A DNA stretch of 64,000 nt from Topomyia yanbarensis (Eukaryota; Arthropoda; Insecta; Diptera; Culicidae). Below, piece after piece: positions 1 to 12,258 of this stretch (position 1 is the stretch's first letter; each line of letters starts with the position of its first letter). The notes under the pieces were generated by a model that searched no databases, was not told where the DNA came from, and worked only from the letters and a program-made list of their open reading frames with translations. The position numbers were made by a program, and so were the translations under genes. Location of the stretch: positions 44,034,194-44,098,193 of the forward strand of contig NC_080670.1 in assembly GCF_030247195.1 (NCBI RefSeq), read 5' to 3'.

Positions 1-128
1 ATTTACATGATTTACGAAAATCAACGTCATGTAAAATTAAAACCAAACGTAAAAATAAGTCATTTTTGATGCTCGTATATGTCAGAGTCAGGAGACGTAA
101 ATTTACACGATTTTTTTAGGTGTGAGTT

Positions 129-236
129 ATGATTTTTGCGGTAGTTAAACTACCTTCAACACGGTTTACCTAATTTTACCTTCCTGCACGATACCATGAG
201 ATTTAGTCAAAAGTACTCAGTTTTAGGTAGTTTTTT
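129..236 (+). repeat. Direct repeat, copy 1 (partner at 1470-1582)
   Basis: A block of about 110 bp containing ACCTTCAACACGGTTTACCT is repeated in the same orientation at 1470-1582, with small indels between the copies. The two copies flank an unrelated TIR element at 280-1058. No coding potential is visible. It is probably part of a dispersed element family. Confidence 0.7.
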
Positions 237-279
237 GGTGGAGTGTATGGAACGATACGAGCAACCATGGTTTGAATTA

Positions 280-1058
280 CACTGAGGAAAAATAACTATT
301 GAAATCAATAAGAATCGCTTATGACTTTGCGCCACAAGTATCCCATATGAAAATTATAAGTTTGTCTTATGGTTTAACGAGGAAAATGACCATCGAATCA
401 CATACGGATTTCATAAGATATACTTGGGGCATTCTTAGGACCTTTATACGAATATGATTATATTAATCATCGTATTAAAATATAAATAAAAGAGAATTAT
501 TATGAGATTCGTGTATGTCATATATGCATCTGATTGGAAAAATAAATAAGAAAACGTTTTTTATTCATTTCTGCACATGTATTTTTGAAATTAGATGAAG
601 ATCAATATAATTACACTCAAATTTAGAAGTCTCAAGTTAGAAAAATCACCTGTTAGGAAGCTAGATGTTTCCAGGTGGACTCGGAACTGAACTGGTCAAA
701 CACCTACGGTTAAAACTTCTGCTATTTCACTACATTGAAGAGATGCTGCAAAAAAAAAAACATAAATAATTGAAGCAGTAATCATTAAACTAAAAATAAC
801 TTACATTAATTTGCTACTAATTGGAAGCAGAGCACTAGACTAAAACTAACTCCAACAACGTTGTCACTTGTTTGGACTTATGGCATTTTCACAATAACAT
901 TTTTATAATAATGTTAAGACACGTGTATGAATTCTATAATGTGAACTTATGAAATTCATATACATGCATAAGGTAATGCATAAGCGTGTAATGGAATCAA
1001 AATTGCACAGGTTCATAAGTCGAGACTTATGAAATTCTTAAGTACTTTTTCCTCGGTG
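280..1058. mobile_element. TA-flanked MITE-like element, about 780 bp
   Basis: The left end reads CACTGAGGAAAAA and the right end TTTTTCCTCGGTG, matching as inverted repeats at 12 of 13 positions. Each is flanked by TA (278-279 and 1059-1060). Similar CTTATGAAATTC-type words recur inside both ends. The interior is AT-rich with no transposase seen. A non-autonomous Tc1/mariner-type (TA target) element is the simplest reading. Termini beginning CACTGA recur elsewhere in the window. Confidence 0.6.
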
Positions 1059-1469
1059 TATGATAGATGACGCCAACGTTCTATTGAGTTCTTGTCGGCC
1101 GGTCTCACGAACACTAATGCGGTTTATTGGTTGAAAACAATCCAATTTGCTTTTGCCGTCTTTGTTTATTTTCCACCAGCTAGTGATATAGTATTTGTGC
1201 CATATGAAAAATAAAACAACCCGCAGAATAAGTTCTTTTAACTTAATTTTAGGTGGTTTTGAGTCTTGTGTCGCTTTCGCACTTACTAGTGTTGTCAAAA
1301 ACAAAGAGAGAGATTCGACTCAGTCGAGGTCTTCCATGGAATAAGGTACTTTTGAGTTCTATCCTATATTTTTTTTAGTTGTTTGAGGTATACTCATAAT
1401 TAGGTAAATTCAACTTAACTTTAGGCATATTTAACTCAAGGTTGAGTCAAAAAAACCGGTCAATGGGTT

Positions 1470-1582
1470 GTGGTTTTTGCCGTGGTTAAAGGGAAACTAC
1501 CTTCAACACGGTTTACCTAATTTTACCTTATTCCACGATACCCCGAGATTGAGTCAAAAGAGCTCAACTTTTGGTAGTTTTT
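1470..1582 (+). repeat. Direct repeat, copy 2 (partner at 129-236)
   Basis: Same block as 129-236, with the shared word ACCTTCAACACGGTTTACCT, in the same orientation about 1.34 kb away. Nearby sequence (1411-1450) repeats related TTTAACTCAAG/GTTGAGTCAA words, so the repeat probably extends as a degenerate unit. Confidence 0.7.
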
Positions 1583-1812
1583 CGTATCTATGTAGAAAAG
1601 TCTATTCCGTCCAAGACGGATAAAGGTGTGCATTTTTTTTCTATGTGTGATTGGGGTTGTCGTTTTTCTTCGATGAAGCCGATAAAACAAGAAGATATGA
1701 AGAAGAAAAATATTAATAAATAACGTAGTGGGCTTTTCTGTTGATATAAGTTCTGTTTGGGCCCGGCCATAATAATTTTTAATCAGTAGTTTCGAGATAA
1801 AAAGTGTCCCTA

Positions 1813-2105
1813 AGGGATGATCCATAAATGACGTAGCATTTTTTGAGTGATTTTTAACACCCCCCTCACCCATCGTAGCATTTCGTCACAAACCTCTAAA
1901 TACCTCCCCCTGGTAATTACGTAGCTTGACGGTAACTCTGCCCCCCCTTTTCCCCGTAAATTTTTTAAAAATTCTATTCTATTCCCCTTTAAAAAAGCTA
2001 CGTAGCATGACATGACCCCCTACCCCCCCTGTCGTCACACATCATCACAAAATACAAAACTCCCCCTTCCCCCATATCATGCTACGTCATTTATGGATGA
2101 TCCCT
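1813..2105. mobile_element. MITE with 27-bp terminal inverted repeats
   Basis: The left arm (1813-1839) and right arm (2079-2105) are inverted copies with one mismatch. They carry the key words ATCCATAAATGACGTAGCA and TGCTACGTCATTTATGGAT. The interior is C-rich on the plus strand with runs of CCCC and no coding potential. The direct repeat AAGTGT lies just outside both ends if the flanking CCCT is counted as part of the element, but the target duplication is not certain. Related GACGTAGCA elements are common in mosquito genomes. Confidence 0.75.
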
Positions 2106-2882
2106 AAGTGTTCGAATCGGAAGATCCGCGGTGAAGCTCCTCTAATAAAAATTATACACAAACTTCAACCCATATAGTCCAACGATTCCACATATTGTAT
2201 GGATGATACCCTGAACAGGTCGTTAGGCTCTTGGATTACTAGATGTTTATTAGGGTCGGCCTTTTCTTTCTTTTCATCGTGCACTATGAATCAGCATGCT
2301 CGTCTGGATGTTTAAGTTTACTTTAAGAGGCCCGGGCGGCCATGCTTAATTCTACAAGAATAAAACTAATACGCTTAAAAATGCCAAATGTTTCCACCTT
2401 TCTTTCTCTTCATCTTGTATTCCGTCCACTGATCATCTTTTCAACTGTATTTACTTTTCGAAAAATCTGTGTAAAGCAGTATCGAATCAATTGAGCCGCC
2501 TAGCCTTTTATTGGTTTATATGTCGAAGATACTAACTCATGTCGTTGAAATTAGTCAAGAGCTGTTTACAGTAAATATCGTTGATATTGCACGACAAAGG
2601 TAGCTGTCGAATTTTCCAACAAAATATTTAGAATTAACAAAGTCACAAAATTACATTTTTTTAGGGAATGCAGTATGTTCAGGGTAGTTATGCTTGAAAA
2701 ATCTATTCAGTACACCAGTAGAGAGATAAACATAGAGCCAATGAAATTGAAAAATATTGAGCGCCGCGGCTTTTTGAATCAATGATGCAACCTCACAACT
2801 GCAGTTTGAACATAGTAGGACATGCTTTGAGATTTGTTTCTAATTCAAGTTCAAACAAATCTGACGAAAATTTGCAACACTG
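2106..2882. other. No gene recognised
   Basis: AT-rich sequence with scattered stops in all frames. I see no TIR pair, no splice-bounded open frame and no RNA gene here. Confidence 0.4.
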
Positions 2883-3020
2883 GGTTTGTTCCAGCCCGGA
2901 GAAAATCGTTCCTGTACTCTCTTCTCTTTTTCTTCTTCTGGTAGCAAACCGGAGTAAAAAGGAGCAACTATTTGTTGCTCCTGTTTACTCCGGAGTGACT
3001 TCCGTGTACTGGAACAAACC
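2883..3020. mobile_element. Hairpin MITE, about 140 bp
   Basis: Outer arms GGTTTGTTCCAG (2883-2894) and CTGGAACAAACC (3009-3020) are perfect 12-bp inverted repeats. A second, inner inverted pair of 20 bp lies at 2949-2968 and 2974-2993 (19 of 20 matched) with a 5-nt loop. The open frame across it on the plus strand is an accident of this palindrome. The target duplication was not resolved. Confidence 0.55.
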
Positions 3021-3180
3021 TACTGTTTCGTACACCGTACTCTATCATGAAAGTACCCAGCACTTGGATCTGTTCGTCTTGCACACAATTTCACAAAATG
3101 TTCAGTTGGTACTCCATATTGATGCCTATTCCCAAAGAAGGCGGAAAAAGTGAAACTTAATAGTTTAATAAAATTCAATT

Positions 3181-4697
3181 CTATTTCCAGTTGACTTGAT
3201 TAGAAAGTTTCTAAAACAGCATATTAGCATATTCGAAACGGCAATACTCCGCCAACCCAATGACATTTATTCCCAATCAAGTCCAACGGCAAGAGCTTGA
3301 ACAACTGCAGCGATTTTCCTCCACATCAAGCTATCTCGCTGTCGGCCACCCCAAATGCAGCAGATTGCGCAGATTTGCCGTTGTCGCTGAAAACAGCAGT
3401 CCTGGCTGGTGCAGCATTTTAATTCTGTTTGTTTTGGAGCACCAAATTTAATTAAAGCTCGTTGTCGGGATAAACGAGCGACAGTCCCGAGCGCGCGCGG
3501 CCAGTATAGGTACAGCAGCGTGCAAAAACCGTGATGAGGTGAATATTTAATTTCTTTCCCACCGTTGATCACAGTTCGGACCAGCTGAAAGAAACCATTG
3601 TGTCCGATTCGGTTCTGTTCTCCGTTTGTTCAGTAAATCGGGTTTGTTTTATTAGATTGTTTTACTTTGTTTTAGACGGAAACCACGTGATTCGGCACTG
3701 GGAGCTATCGTCCAAGTAAAGTTTTCAATGTGTACAAGAAATTAAGCTGTCGTTTAGTAATGACATCTGCGGCTAGTAACTTGCACTAGATTGATGACGC
3801 ATATGATCGACTAGCAAACTTCCCATCATTGAGATATCTGACGTTTGAAATACGCATACTGAGATCTCGCATTTCTTATACTACCGCCCATCCCTTAAGC
3901 CCAGAAGCGGTTTGCTTTCCTCCCATTTCGCCGCGTTAACGATTTGTTTTCCTCCCAATTCAAACGTCAAAACGTCACAATACCAACGCAGCTCGATAAG
4001 TCAATAGGGATACCGCATTGAAATATTTGTTTCAATTAGAATAAAAATATTTGTACTATCTGCTATGCCTAGGACAGAGAAAAATCTACGAAAAGCTGCG
4101 TGAAATCCAAAGAAATCAGTGAAATACTGAATATTCACAATAATCTACGATTCATCTCGTTTTCATAAAAATTCTGCAAAACCCTCATCCGTAACCAAGA
4201 GTTGTTAGATAAATATGTGATATTGTGATAACCTTGTGTCCAACAACCTTGTTAGCCTTGCGTGTAAACTTTCTTATAATTAAGGTGAAGATATGTGGAA
4301 GCCAGGAACGCACGCTTGTTGCTAGGCACCGACGCGCTTGTTTACATTCAGAAAAAAATGGAATTCTAAGTGAAAATTCAAAAGCACAAATAATTTTTCG
4401 GACATTTTTTCTTCGGTCATCTGCACATTGGCAGAAAATTTGAAGTTTAGTTAGTAAACGTTTAAAGTTTCGCGGGTGTTTTTTTCAGTGGTGTGTGGTT
4501 AAAATGCATTTGAAAAAGTGTTCTGAAAATCGGAAGAAGAAAAATAAGAGTGTTCCGAAAAGAAACCCCAAGTGAAGAAGGGTGATATTTTCGCACAAAA
4601 TAAGAGATACAGATGGAATTCCGTCAACAACTCGGGTTGATTGTATAGGAAAATGTTCTAGCTTCCCCTAGTAGCAGTTTCGTGGTATACCGGCAAG
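3181..4697 (+). other. Possible 5' leader region ending in a splice donor
   Basis: No transposon hallmark was found. From about 4440 the sequence is A-rich and leader-like on the plus strand. It contains a 22-codon highly basic small open frame starting at ATG 4504, and ends at CGGCAAG followed by GTTAGT at 4698. This could be a 5' UTR exon of a plus-strand gene, perhaps the one suggested at 7514-10048, but no acceptor, TATA box or start site can be proven by eye. Confidence 0.15.
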
Positions 4698-5962
4698 GTT
4701 AGTGTATTGAAAAACGTATTTTTATATTTGCTCATGTCAGATACATGGTTAGGCAGGGGAAGGGGTGTGTGCGGCGTAGGAGCTATGTTGTGGCTCGCAT
4801 GTATAATGTCCTTAACCATCTATGATAAAACTTGAGTGCGATGATGATTTCTGACGTATTTACGTTTGAATGCATACAGTTTTTCCGAAAAAAATGTGCT
4901 AGTTAATATGTCCGTTTTCTGTGCGCTGTGGAGTCCGTGACATTTTTTCGCCGAGTTCCCATCCAAGCGTCGTCACGAACATTTTTGAGACACATTTGCA
5001 ACAGCCCTTTTTAAAAGGGATGAACGAAATTATATTTCTTGTCCACTTACCACAATGTTATTCAGTGTCAGTTTCAAGTCCGCTTTCGGTCGGGATGGAG
5101 GTGAACTGCAGTTTGCCCGCAACACATCACCGGCTTCGTACCGGTTGTGTTCTGTCCACAGAGTAGGGCCACTGTCTGGAAGTTCTGGAAAGAAGGAAGA
5201 AAACAAAAAGCGGATAATGTCTTAATCTGACTCACAACATACCGGTTGAGTTTATGTCCAAAATAATCCCTACGATATATAAGTACCGTTCAGTCACAAA
5301 TTGGATCCAACAATAAAACCTCTTTCCGAACCCACCGTTTATCGTCGCAACCACCTAATCTACCGCTGAAACTTTCCCAGGAAAATAGCAACATGCAGCA
5401 TGCTCAGTTCGCTCACCGAAATTCAATTTTAAATCGTAGGTAGCCACGAAATCTCATACAACTTTTCCTGTCCGACATGAATAGGAACCACAAGCGATAA
5501 AATACAGCTTGTGTAGCTGTAGCTGCTAGCCTCTTTCGTTTCCAAATGTTATATAGGACGTTCGAGTCGAGGATGATACGGTGACCCACCTCACCTGCAT
5601 CTTGTTGCTGCGGTCAAAGTGTCTTCTGTGCCATGCCGCAGTAAATACCGGATATCTCGGATAGCTAGTCTTTCCAAATGTGGAAAAGAGCCCAAGTTTC
5701 GCTTATGTAACCTTTTCTTTTCGTTCTTTGTCAAGACTATGTGAAATGGAAGCATGAACCATTCCCCTTACAGTGAGTCTATGCTAGCAATTATAAATTT
5801 GTTGAATTCGGTACTGGCACTCAGAACCAGTCCGAACCATTTCGCAATCAATCCGACAACCTCGCGCTTGGAACAAAATCTGACAGCCACCAGAAATTCG
5901 TCATGATTCCAGCAGCTGGCAACACGGTGGGTAGATTCGACACACCGACTCACTTATCTTTT

Positions 5963-6130
5963 GGGATTTTCGATTGATTGACACCGGTGTAGTGGATTGC
6001 ACTGGTTTTGCACTTTCTAGCAGAAGTGTCAATGGAACATACCCAGTTTTCTGCACTTCTGCAAGAAAGTGCAAAAACGATGCAGTTTCAGTGCACTCCA
6101 CTACACCGGTGTCAATCAATCGAAAACCCC
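5963..6130. mobile_element. Palindromic MITE, about 168 bp
   Basis: The whole unit folds on itself. The left arm carries CGATTGATTGACACCGGTGT and the right arm its inverse ACACCGGTGTCAATCAATCG. Inner words such as TTTGCACTTTCT and AGAAAGTGCAAAA also pair. Open frames read on both strands through it are products of the symmetry. No clear target duplication was identified. Confidence 0.7.
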
Positions 6131-6334
6131 ATTTGTTTGCATTTTGCCATGTTTACGTTTCATAGGTCAAATTTTCATGATGGATAGTTTTGGCAGTTGA
6201 GAAAAATAAATAAATTTTGTTTTAAACTCGGTAAGTACTATAAGATTCATGTCTCTAATTATTAGAGGCTTAAATTTATTCAAAAATAAAAAAGACGACA
6301 AAAAATGCAATAACAAACCGAAGCGATACAAAAC

Positions 6335-6770
6335 CGGTCCTGCCGGTGCCAGCCTGTCAGAAATCTAACAGAAAAAAACCGATAACCGTAAGGCGAAATT
6401 TTCTGCCCTTATTGCATTGCTGTCGGCACTCTGACAAAGTTCTGCTAACTAGACTCCCAGAAATTTTGCCAGCCATTTTTATTTGCTACCAGATATATAG
6501 AGGGAATTCTTCCAGGCATTTTCCAACGGGATAGAGCTCTCAGAACTATCCCGCTGGGACGTGCCTGGCAAAATTCCCCCCAGATAGCCGGCAGCGAAAT
6601 ACAAATTCTGGCAGCATTTCTGGGGGTACGGCTGGCTGAACCGGCTCAAATGCAACAATCGTTTCTGGAAGAATCTTTCGCGTTACGGTGATTAACGATT
6701 TTTCCTGCCGGATTTTTTCCAGGCACGCTTCAGCAGAACCGGTTTCGTACCGATTCGGGTTGTATATTTA
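6335..6770 (+). repeat. Dispersed repeat related to 42850-43236
   Basis: Contains GCTCAAATGCAACAATCGTT followed by TCTGG, nearly the same as GCTCAAATGCAACAACCGTT at about 42955. The left end (CTGTCAGAAATCTAACAGA) resembles 45590-45610. These are probably copies of one non-coding element. No target duplication resolved. Confidence 0.45.
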
Positions 6771-6774
6771 TTTA

Positions 6775-6960
6775 CTTTGTCTTTCGATTATTACGACGAC
6801 ACTATAACACTGCACCAATTTCCCAGTACATATCGAAAGCCGACGGCTTTACTAGAATATTATGCAAAGAGTTGACTAATAAATGTTAAAATGACCGAGT
6901 AATGAAGAGAGGAGAAAGACCCCAGAGAGAATGTCTCATTACTACTTACGTCCCAGAAAT
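6775..6960 (-). repeat. Truncated copy of the TA MITE at 46136-46396
   Basis: Reads in the opposite orientation to the interior of the 46136-46396 element. Shared words include ATATCGAAAGCCGACGG (inverse CCGTCGGCTTTCGATAT), AATATTATGCAAAGAGT and TACTTACGTCC. The right terminus is present only in part and the left TIR is missing. Confidence 0.6.
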
Positions 6961-7513
6961 CATCTATCGCACCCGCACTACCGCTTGCCAGAAGAAAACG
7001 AACCAAAGAGCGTACACCAGTGCGCACTTCATCGACCCCCCACCACTTCTCCACCAGCCCTGTGTACTTCAGTATTTACACCGCAGTGCGCTCTTAGAGC
7101 ACGCGCCTCGGTGAATTTATCTGAAGACGCCACAGAGAATTCAAAGAGGAAAGAGCGCGGCTCTCTCGCACTAAACCACTTCGTCGGCAGCGCACACTTG
7201 AAATGGGCTCAAGTCGGATTCCGATAATAAATCAGCTTTCACCAACGGAAAAGAACGTCAACGTCACGTCACCAATCTACCTGGATAAGTTGAAAACGTT
7301 TCTCGTGTCTATGTTCACACGCTCCGCACGTTAAAACGTTTTGTGCCGTTGATGCTGTGTGTGAATACTTCCATTTTATCTGCATGTGACTAATTTTGAC
7401 GTTCCGTTGACGTGCTGTACCGGCGACGGAAGCCTGACATATCGTGTGAATCCTACCTTATACCGTTTATTCAGCTCCGAAAGAAAAAGCGTTCTGTTTT
7501 TTTCTGTGCGGGT

Positions 7514-7643
7514 ATGAAACTGGTAGACCAGTGCATCATTGGAGAATGCTATCAGAGCCTGGCGTCAGTCATGGACATGGGATATAATTCAATTGAAGAA
7601 CTCGAGCGGACACAAAACGCGCCAGCTGCTACGACGTCAAAAC
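7514..7643 (+). CDS. Candidate first coding exon of a small spliced gene
   Basis: ATG at 7514 opens a 43-codon frame that stops exactly at a strong donor, AAAAC followed by GTGAGT (7644-7649), leaving one base of a split codon. The peptide starts MKLVDQCIIGECYQSLASVM and is moderately acidic, with an MDMGY motif. It is not recognisable as a transposon protein. The next candidate exon, 9754-9849, follows an AG and supplies the two missing bases, so phases agree. The intervening 2.1 kb would be an intron carrying a TA-flanked element (7976-9212). I do not recognise the family. A chance open frame remains possible. The start is chosen because it is the last ATG before a good donor. Confidence 0.25.
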
Positions 7644-7975
7644 GTGAGTTGACATTTTTTTCATATGAGCTTTATACGTGTGTCGTAGTTTATTTGATGC
7701 CAAAGGGACAGGCCGAATAATACGGAAATATCATGGCGCAGACAATTACTGCTTGCAAAAAAATCAATTATTTCCGTTACTTTCAGTAATTGTACACTCG
7801 ACGGAATTAGTTACGTAATTGCTAGGCATATTTCCATCAGACAGCACAAAAATATATTTTTTTCATTCGGCGCATCAGCAGAGGTTCACGTTGAAAAATC
7901 AGGCAAAATTCTGACCGAAAATTTTCAAACGGGAAATATTTTACTTTAAAAATATGCTATCGATGTCTAAATATA

Positions 7976-9212
7976 CACGGAAAACCGATTCATCACAATT
8001 TCAACTAAAAAATTAGTTGAGTTTTTGGTTTCGTCTAGTTAATATTTGGGCGAACTAAATTTTTGTTGAAAACAATAATCCAACGTTGTTGGTTTGATGC
8101 TGTCAGTTTCAGTCTGGACACGAACGTTTCATCCTAGCACAAAACTTAAAAAGCTAAAGCACAAAACTTGAAAAGCTACATGAGCTAAAGCTTGAAACGC
8201 TTGTCTCAGCTTGTAACGCTTGTTTTAGTCCAGACACAATTGCATATGCCGTTACACTACCTTTTCAGCCAAGACACAAACGACTAGAATTCAACTAATC
8301 TCATTGTTGAATTAAACTGCTTCATCGTAAAATACAACATAGGATATTTCAAACGTTTTGTTTCACCGACCGACGGATGAAAGGTATGGAATTAAATTGT
8401 TGAAAAATTCCGTATGTCAGTAATTCACACGTAAATATAATACAGAGTTATGTTTCTCATAATGTTATCTTTTTAAAAACTGCAATCTTAAATGAGACGA
8501 AATAGCCAAAGGTATTTAAGGATTGTTGGAAATTGAATGATTTGAATTTTAGAATAAAGGTATATTTTTTTTCTATTTAGTCACAAACACTATCCAGCAC
8601 TACAAAAAAACTTCATACTTATTCCACATCTAGTTTGGAATCTCAAACGATGAAAAAATAATTATCATATTGCATATTACATTGGTTAATAATTGAAATG
8701 TTATTATATAATCGACTAAATCTGAAATAGAATGATTTTGACAATTTTCGACAAAACTTTCAATTTTCAGTGCACATGTATTGAAAAAAATGTCAATAAA
8801 AATCATCCCTTTATTGAAATGTTTTTAAAGAAAAACTAGGTAAAACCAAAATGAGGTCAGTTGAATTTCTGTTTTTTGTGTACTGGTTCAGGTAGTTGCG
8901 TCCAGGATAAAACAAGCTTTCCAAGCTGAGACAACTACCTACGTGCTTAACCGTTACGCCCAGCGTGTATGAACATAGTTGCTGTCGCTACCTTGATGTA
9001 TTTCAGTAAGGTGTGCATCTTAGCTACTTGCTGTCATTTCGTATGATGTGCGTCTTGAATCAAAATCAATAATAATTTTCAATAACTATTATTTGAGAAT
9101 CTCTCAAAATTAAGAGAAAATTTAGTTACGTTATTCATTTTTCTGTTGAAATCAACTAATTAGGAAAACAAAAATTTGTTTTGTTATTTTCTTCTTCGAA
9201 TGGCTTTCAGTG
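7976..9212. mobile_element. TA-flanked element, about 1.24 kb, non-coding
   Basis: The left end CACGGAAAACCGATTC and right end GAATGGCTTTCAGTG (inverse CACTGAAAGCCATTC) form short imperfect TIRs, each bounded by TA (7974-7975 and 9213-9214). Subterminal AATTAGTTGA / TCAACTAATTAG words pair as well. The interior holds AAAGCTTG/AAACGCTTG-type short repeats around 8150-8220 but no transposase frame. Probably a non-autonomous Tc1/mariner-type element. Confidence 0.5.
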
Positions 9213-9528
9213 TAGGAATCGAAATAGTGAAAGATCACAATTTTGCACGAAGTGACACCTTAAAGAGATACTTGTTGTTCTTTTTTTCATTGGAAAACAT
9301 GAAGAAATGCGAAACAAACTAAAATTCCACATAAGTTGCAACGGTTCCGCTTCGACACCGTTTTCAATTATTTCCACTTTGTTTTGCACCCACAAAAAAT
9401 TCGGGATAAATCAGTGAACTTCAAGGAAGATTGTTATTTTTTTTTCAATTTTAGTGATGTGCTGTGTTCATTAGGGAAGTACAACAATACCTTTGTGTTT
9501 GTTTTGTGGATCTGGGCTTTCGGTAGAA

Positions 9529-9544
9529 CCCCCCCCCCCCCCCC
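9529..9544 (+). repeat. Poly(C) tract, 16 bp
   Basis: A single run of 16 cytosines. It creates an artificial run of prolines in one frame. A G run of 15 is at 21406-21420. Both are likely sites of length error or variation. Confidence 0.9.
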
Positions 9545-9753
9545 GTCAGAATCACTCACTACAATGATAGACGGGACGGGAAATGTCACCCACTTAAACA
9601 TTTCTTAAGGCCAATTGCTGCGCGCTGTGATTCTGATTGGCACAGTGAGTGTATGGTTCAGATGTTTGGACGTACGGACTTTACTATTGCGTGGTAATGA
9701 GCGTTTATTAGTGAGCGCTTGAGACCGCGTTAATCAGATTGTAACTGTTACAG

Positions 9754-10048
9754 CGTTCACTAAATCGTTGAGGCATTTTTATGTTTGCGAAATCTTGGGC
9801 GTGGTTGATCGCGATTGCAAGTTCGTCTTTGTGAAGGGCTCGGACATTTGTAAGTTAACGTGTTCGATCGCGTGGTCGTGTGTATGTGACGTTGTTCTTT
9901 CGTTCAGGGTCTTTCTGCCACATGCGTCTTTTTATTTTTTTCAGTACGGCGTACGTTCCAGGCTACAACTTCTGCCTTTAGAAGATTTGGGGGTTACTTT
10001 GCTCCAGTTCGATTACCGTTTGATCCATTTGGGCGTTGGGTAATATAA
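9754..10048 (+). CDS. Candidate terminal two exons of a small spliced gene
   Basis: The proposed exon 9754-9849 reads LRHFYVCEILGVVDRDCK and onward, and ends at ATTT followed by a consensus donor GTAAGT (9850). A 95-nt intron with a strong pyrimidine tract (TTTTTATTTTTTTCAG) ends at 9944. The last exon, 9945-10048, completes the split codon and continues to TAA at 10046, ending FAPVRLPFDPFGRWVI. The phases fit (one base plus two). An AATAAA lies at 10097-10102. The upstream acceptor (TGTTACAG at 9753) is weaker, and its pairing with the exon at 7514 is inference. The open frame runs back to a TGA at 9720. The protein family is not recognised. This may be a genuine short host gene or a coincidence. 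Confidence 0.3.
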
Positions 10049-10096
10049 ATGATTTTTGTCGATCTTAACTTGAAAGATTTCTGTTGTGATTACTAT

Positions 10097-10102
10097 AATA
10101 AA
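10097..10102 (+). promoter_or_regulatory. Poly(A) signal AATAAA
   Basis: A canonical hexamer 49 nt after the stop codon of the candidate gene ending at 10048. It is consistent with a short 3' UTR, but the hexamer is common by chance in AT-rich DNA. Confidence 0.25.
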
Positions 10103-10480
10103 CAGGCGCATGGTTCTTGGAATACTTTTTTAGCTATCATCAGTTATATACTATATATAAATATAGCTTATGGCTTGAAAGTTTGGTACTCTTTAATTTG
10201 TTTACGACGATATGCCCAAACCTCGAAAGCGGATAATGTTTCCTATGCTTACAATGCGTCTTATAGGATATTTGTTCTGATCTCAAATTTATTGTTTAGA
10301 GTAATGAAAATGTCACCCTTAATTTTTATTAAAATTGTATCGATGACTACCGTACCTGCCTTAAAGTTACAGGGTTTAAGGCTCTACAGTAGAGCTACCT
10401 GTATCCATACACGGCCTGTTTCAATGCTTGATATTCGCAGTGCTTAAAAGCATTTGCAAAGCTTGTTTAAAGCTTATATA

Positions 10481-10684
10481 CACGCTGAATTTTATTTATG
10501 CATCGATAGCATATTTTTCTATCTGCCTCTCGTTTCTTCTGCTGTAAATTTTATGCATTGGACATATTCGGTCTATCCACTCATTGAATGCTTATATATG
10601 CATAAAAGTGCATAAAAATCACAGCAGAAGAAAAGAGACGGGAATAGAAAGTATGCTAACTATGCATCTTTTTGTTTCTCAGTG
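10481..10684. mobile_element. MITE with ~58-bp imperfect inverted arms, TA/TATA target
   Basis: The two ends read CACGCTGA and TCAGTG, flanked on both sides by TATA (10477-10480 and 10685-10688). The arms at about 10500-10560 and 10610-10670 are long inverted repeats sharing words such as TCTTCTGCTGT / ACAGCAGAAGA and TTTTATGCA / TGCATAAAA. It lies inside a local repeat of AAAGCTT words, with CATTTGCAAAGCTT on both sides. Confidence 0.65.
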
Positions 10685-10777
10685 TATATCTACAAAGCTT
10701 GTGTAAAGCTAATAAACATTTGCAAAGCTTATATAGAGCCTATAAATATCGAAAAGTTGTTAAATAGTGAGTATACC

Positions 10778-11650
10778 CAAGTAACCATAAACATTAAGCC
10801 ATTGCACTGTATTGGCTATATATTTGAACTAAGGTTGCATTGAAACTCCATTACAGCATTAACAATGCAATGAAGGTCTATATTAGCATCAATAATGCAT
10901 AACTGCACAGTCGACATATAGCATTATCGCTTGCTCTATATCCGTATATAAAGCCGATATAACGCGTACATGCTTCAAGGATCTTTAAAGCATGTAAGCT
11001 TTACAAGTGCATTTAGTGCCATTATAGAGCAAATAAAAAGCCGATATAATGCTACTGTAATGCTGTGGGTTTATTTGTTATGCAACTCTTCTTGAAGATT
11101 ATATTCGGCATATTTCATTTCAATCGAACATATGCAATATAGTCTTGGGAGCAAACGCAGCGCACTTACCGTGAATCACGAGGCAAGGTACCTCAGTTTG
11201 AGACTGACTAAAGGTAATTTTCGTAAAACATTCATATTATGTGAGAACGAAAACCCATTAAGGAGATTCATTACAATGCATTAGAAGAGAGACAATTACG
11301 ATTTTAAACAGAACATCTTATTTTAAATTTTTTCCTTTTTGCTCATCATACCGAAAGGAAACACAAGAAATGGTTTCAAAACCATGGCGGACAATGACAT
11401 CATCCTAAAACTTTTTAATAGCATTAGTATTGCCAATATAAGGCTTTCAAAATTGACATTTGTGCGCTGGTGCTATATAATAGCATTAGTACTGCAGAAA
11501 CAAGCTGTCAATCTCTGCACAGTAATTGCACTATATTTTACCTTTTCTGGCTTAATACTAGCATTATATCAGTATTTAGGGCTTCACGGCTCTTTAAGAC
11601 AGCTTTATATGTGGATCTAAAGCAGATATTGGGCTACGCGTTTGTATGTT
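10778..11650. repeat. Two partial copies of an AT-rich dispersed element
   Basis: Begins CCCAAGTAACCATAAACATT at about 10780. GCATTA, GCCGATATAA and TATAGCATTA words recur through 10800-11070 and again in 11400-11640 (ATAGCATTAGTATTGCC, ATAGCATTAGTACTGC). This pattern suggests two degenerate copies of one MITE family. Open frames in the second part reflect the repeats and not a gene. Confidence 0.4.
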
Positions 11651-12258
11651 AACATGTTTTCCTGCATATCCGTCAGTGCGTATGTAACTTCGCGTGAATA
11701 AATTCGATTTTAAAACCGTGTGGCCATTCACATACTTCAGTGCACCGTTCAAATACTCGAAGAGGCTTCAACAATCAAACTACTTGATCTCATCCAAATT
11801 CCAGTAAATTTATTTACCTTTAATGACAATTGCATTTTATTAGGATTTTGCAATACTGTGCTGACCGGGAAGTGAATCGAATCGAATGCTCGAAATGAAA
11901 ACCGGAAAAGTGGCGAACGATTCCTAGGAAAGAAAAAATTGCACACGAGACGATCAATTACGCACTACTCTATCATATACGCCAGTTCAGCATACGCGAT
12001 AATACCGCGAACCACGAAAGTCCTACAATCTTATAGGAAGATCAAAAGTTTTAAGAAATATCTACAACCTTCTGCAAAGATGATTCATGACCGTTACGTA
12101 AACTTAAAACAGGTGCAACGAATATCTGGAAAATCTACGTATTACATACAAGCTCTACAAACTACGAAAATTAGGTGAATCCAGCGAATTCTTACAAATT
12201 ACTGGTAATTTCTTCTAACCAGAGCAAACGCTCATACTCGTAGTGTTTGACAATGGTT

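Noticed and set aside
5768..6165. Three similar-looking frames on both strands starting MIDTG
   Set aside because: They are mirror readings of one palindromic MITE (5963-6130).
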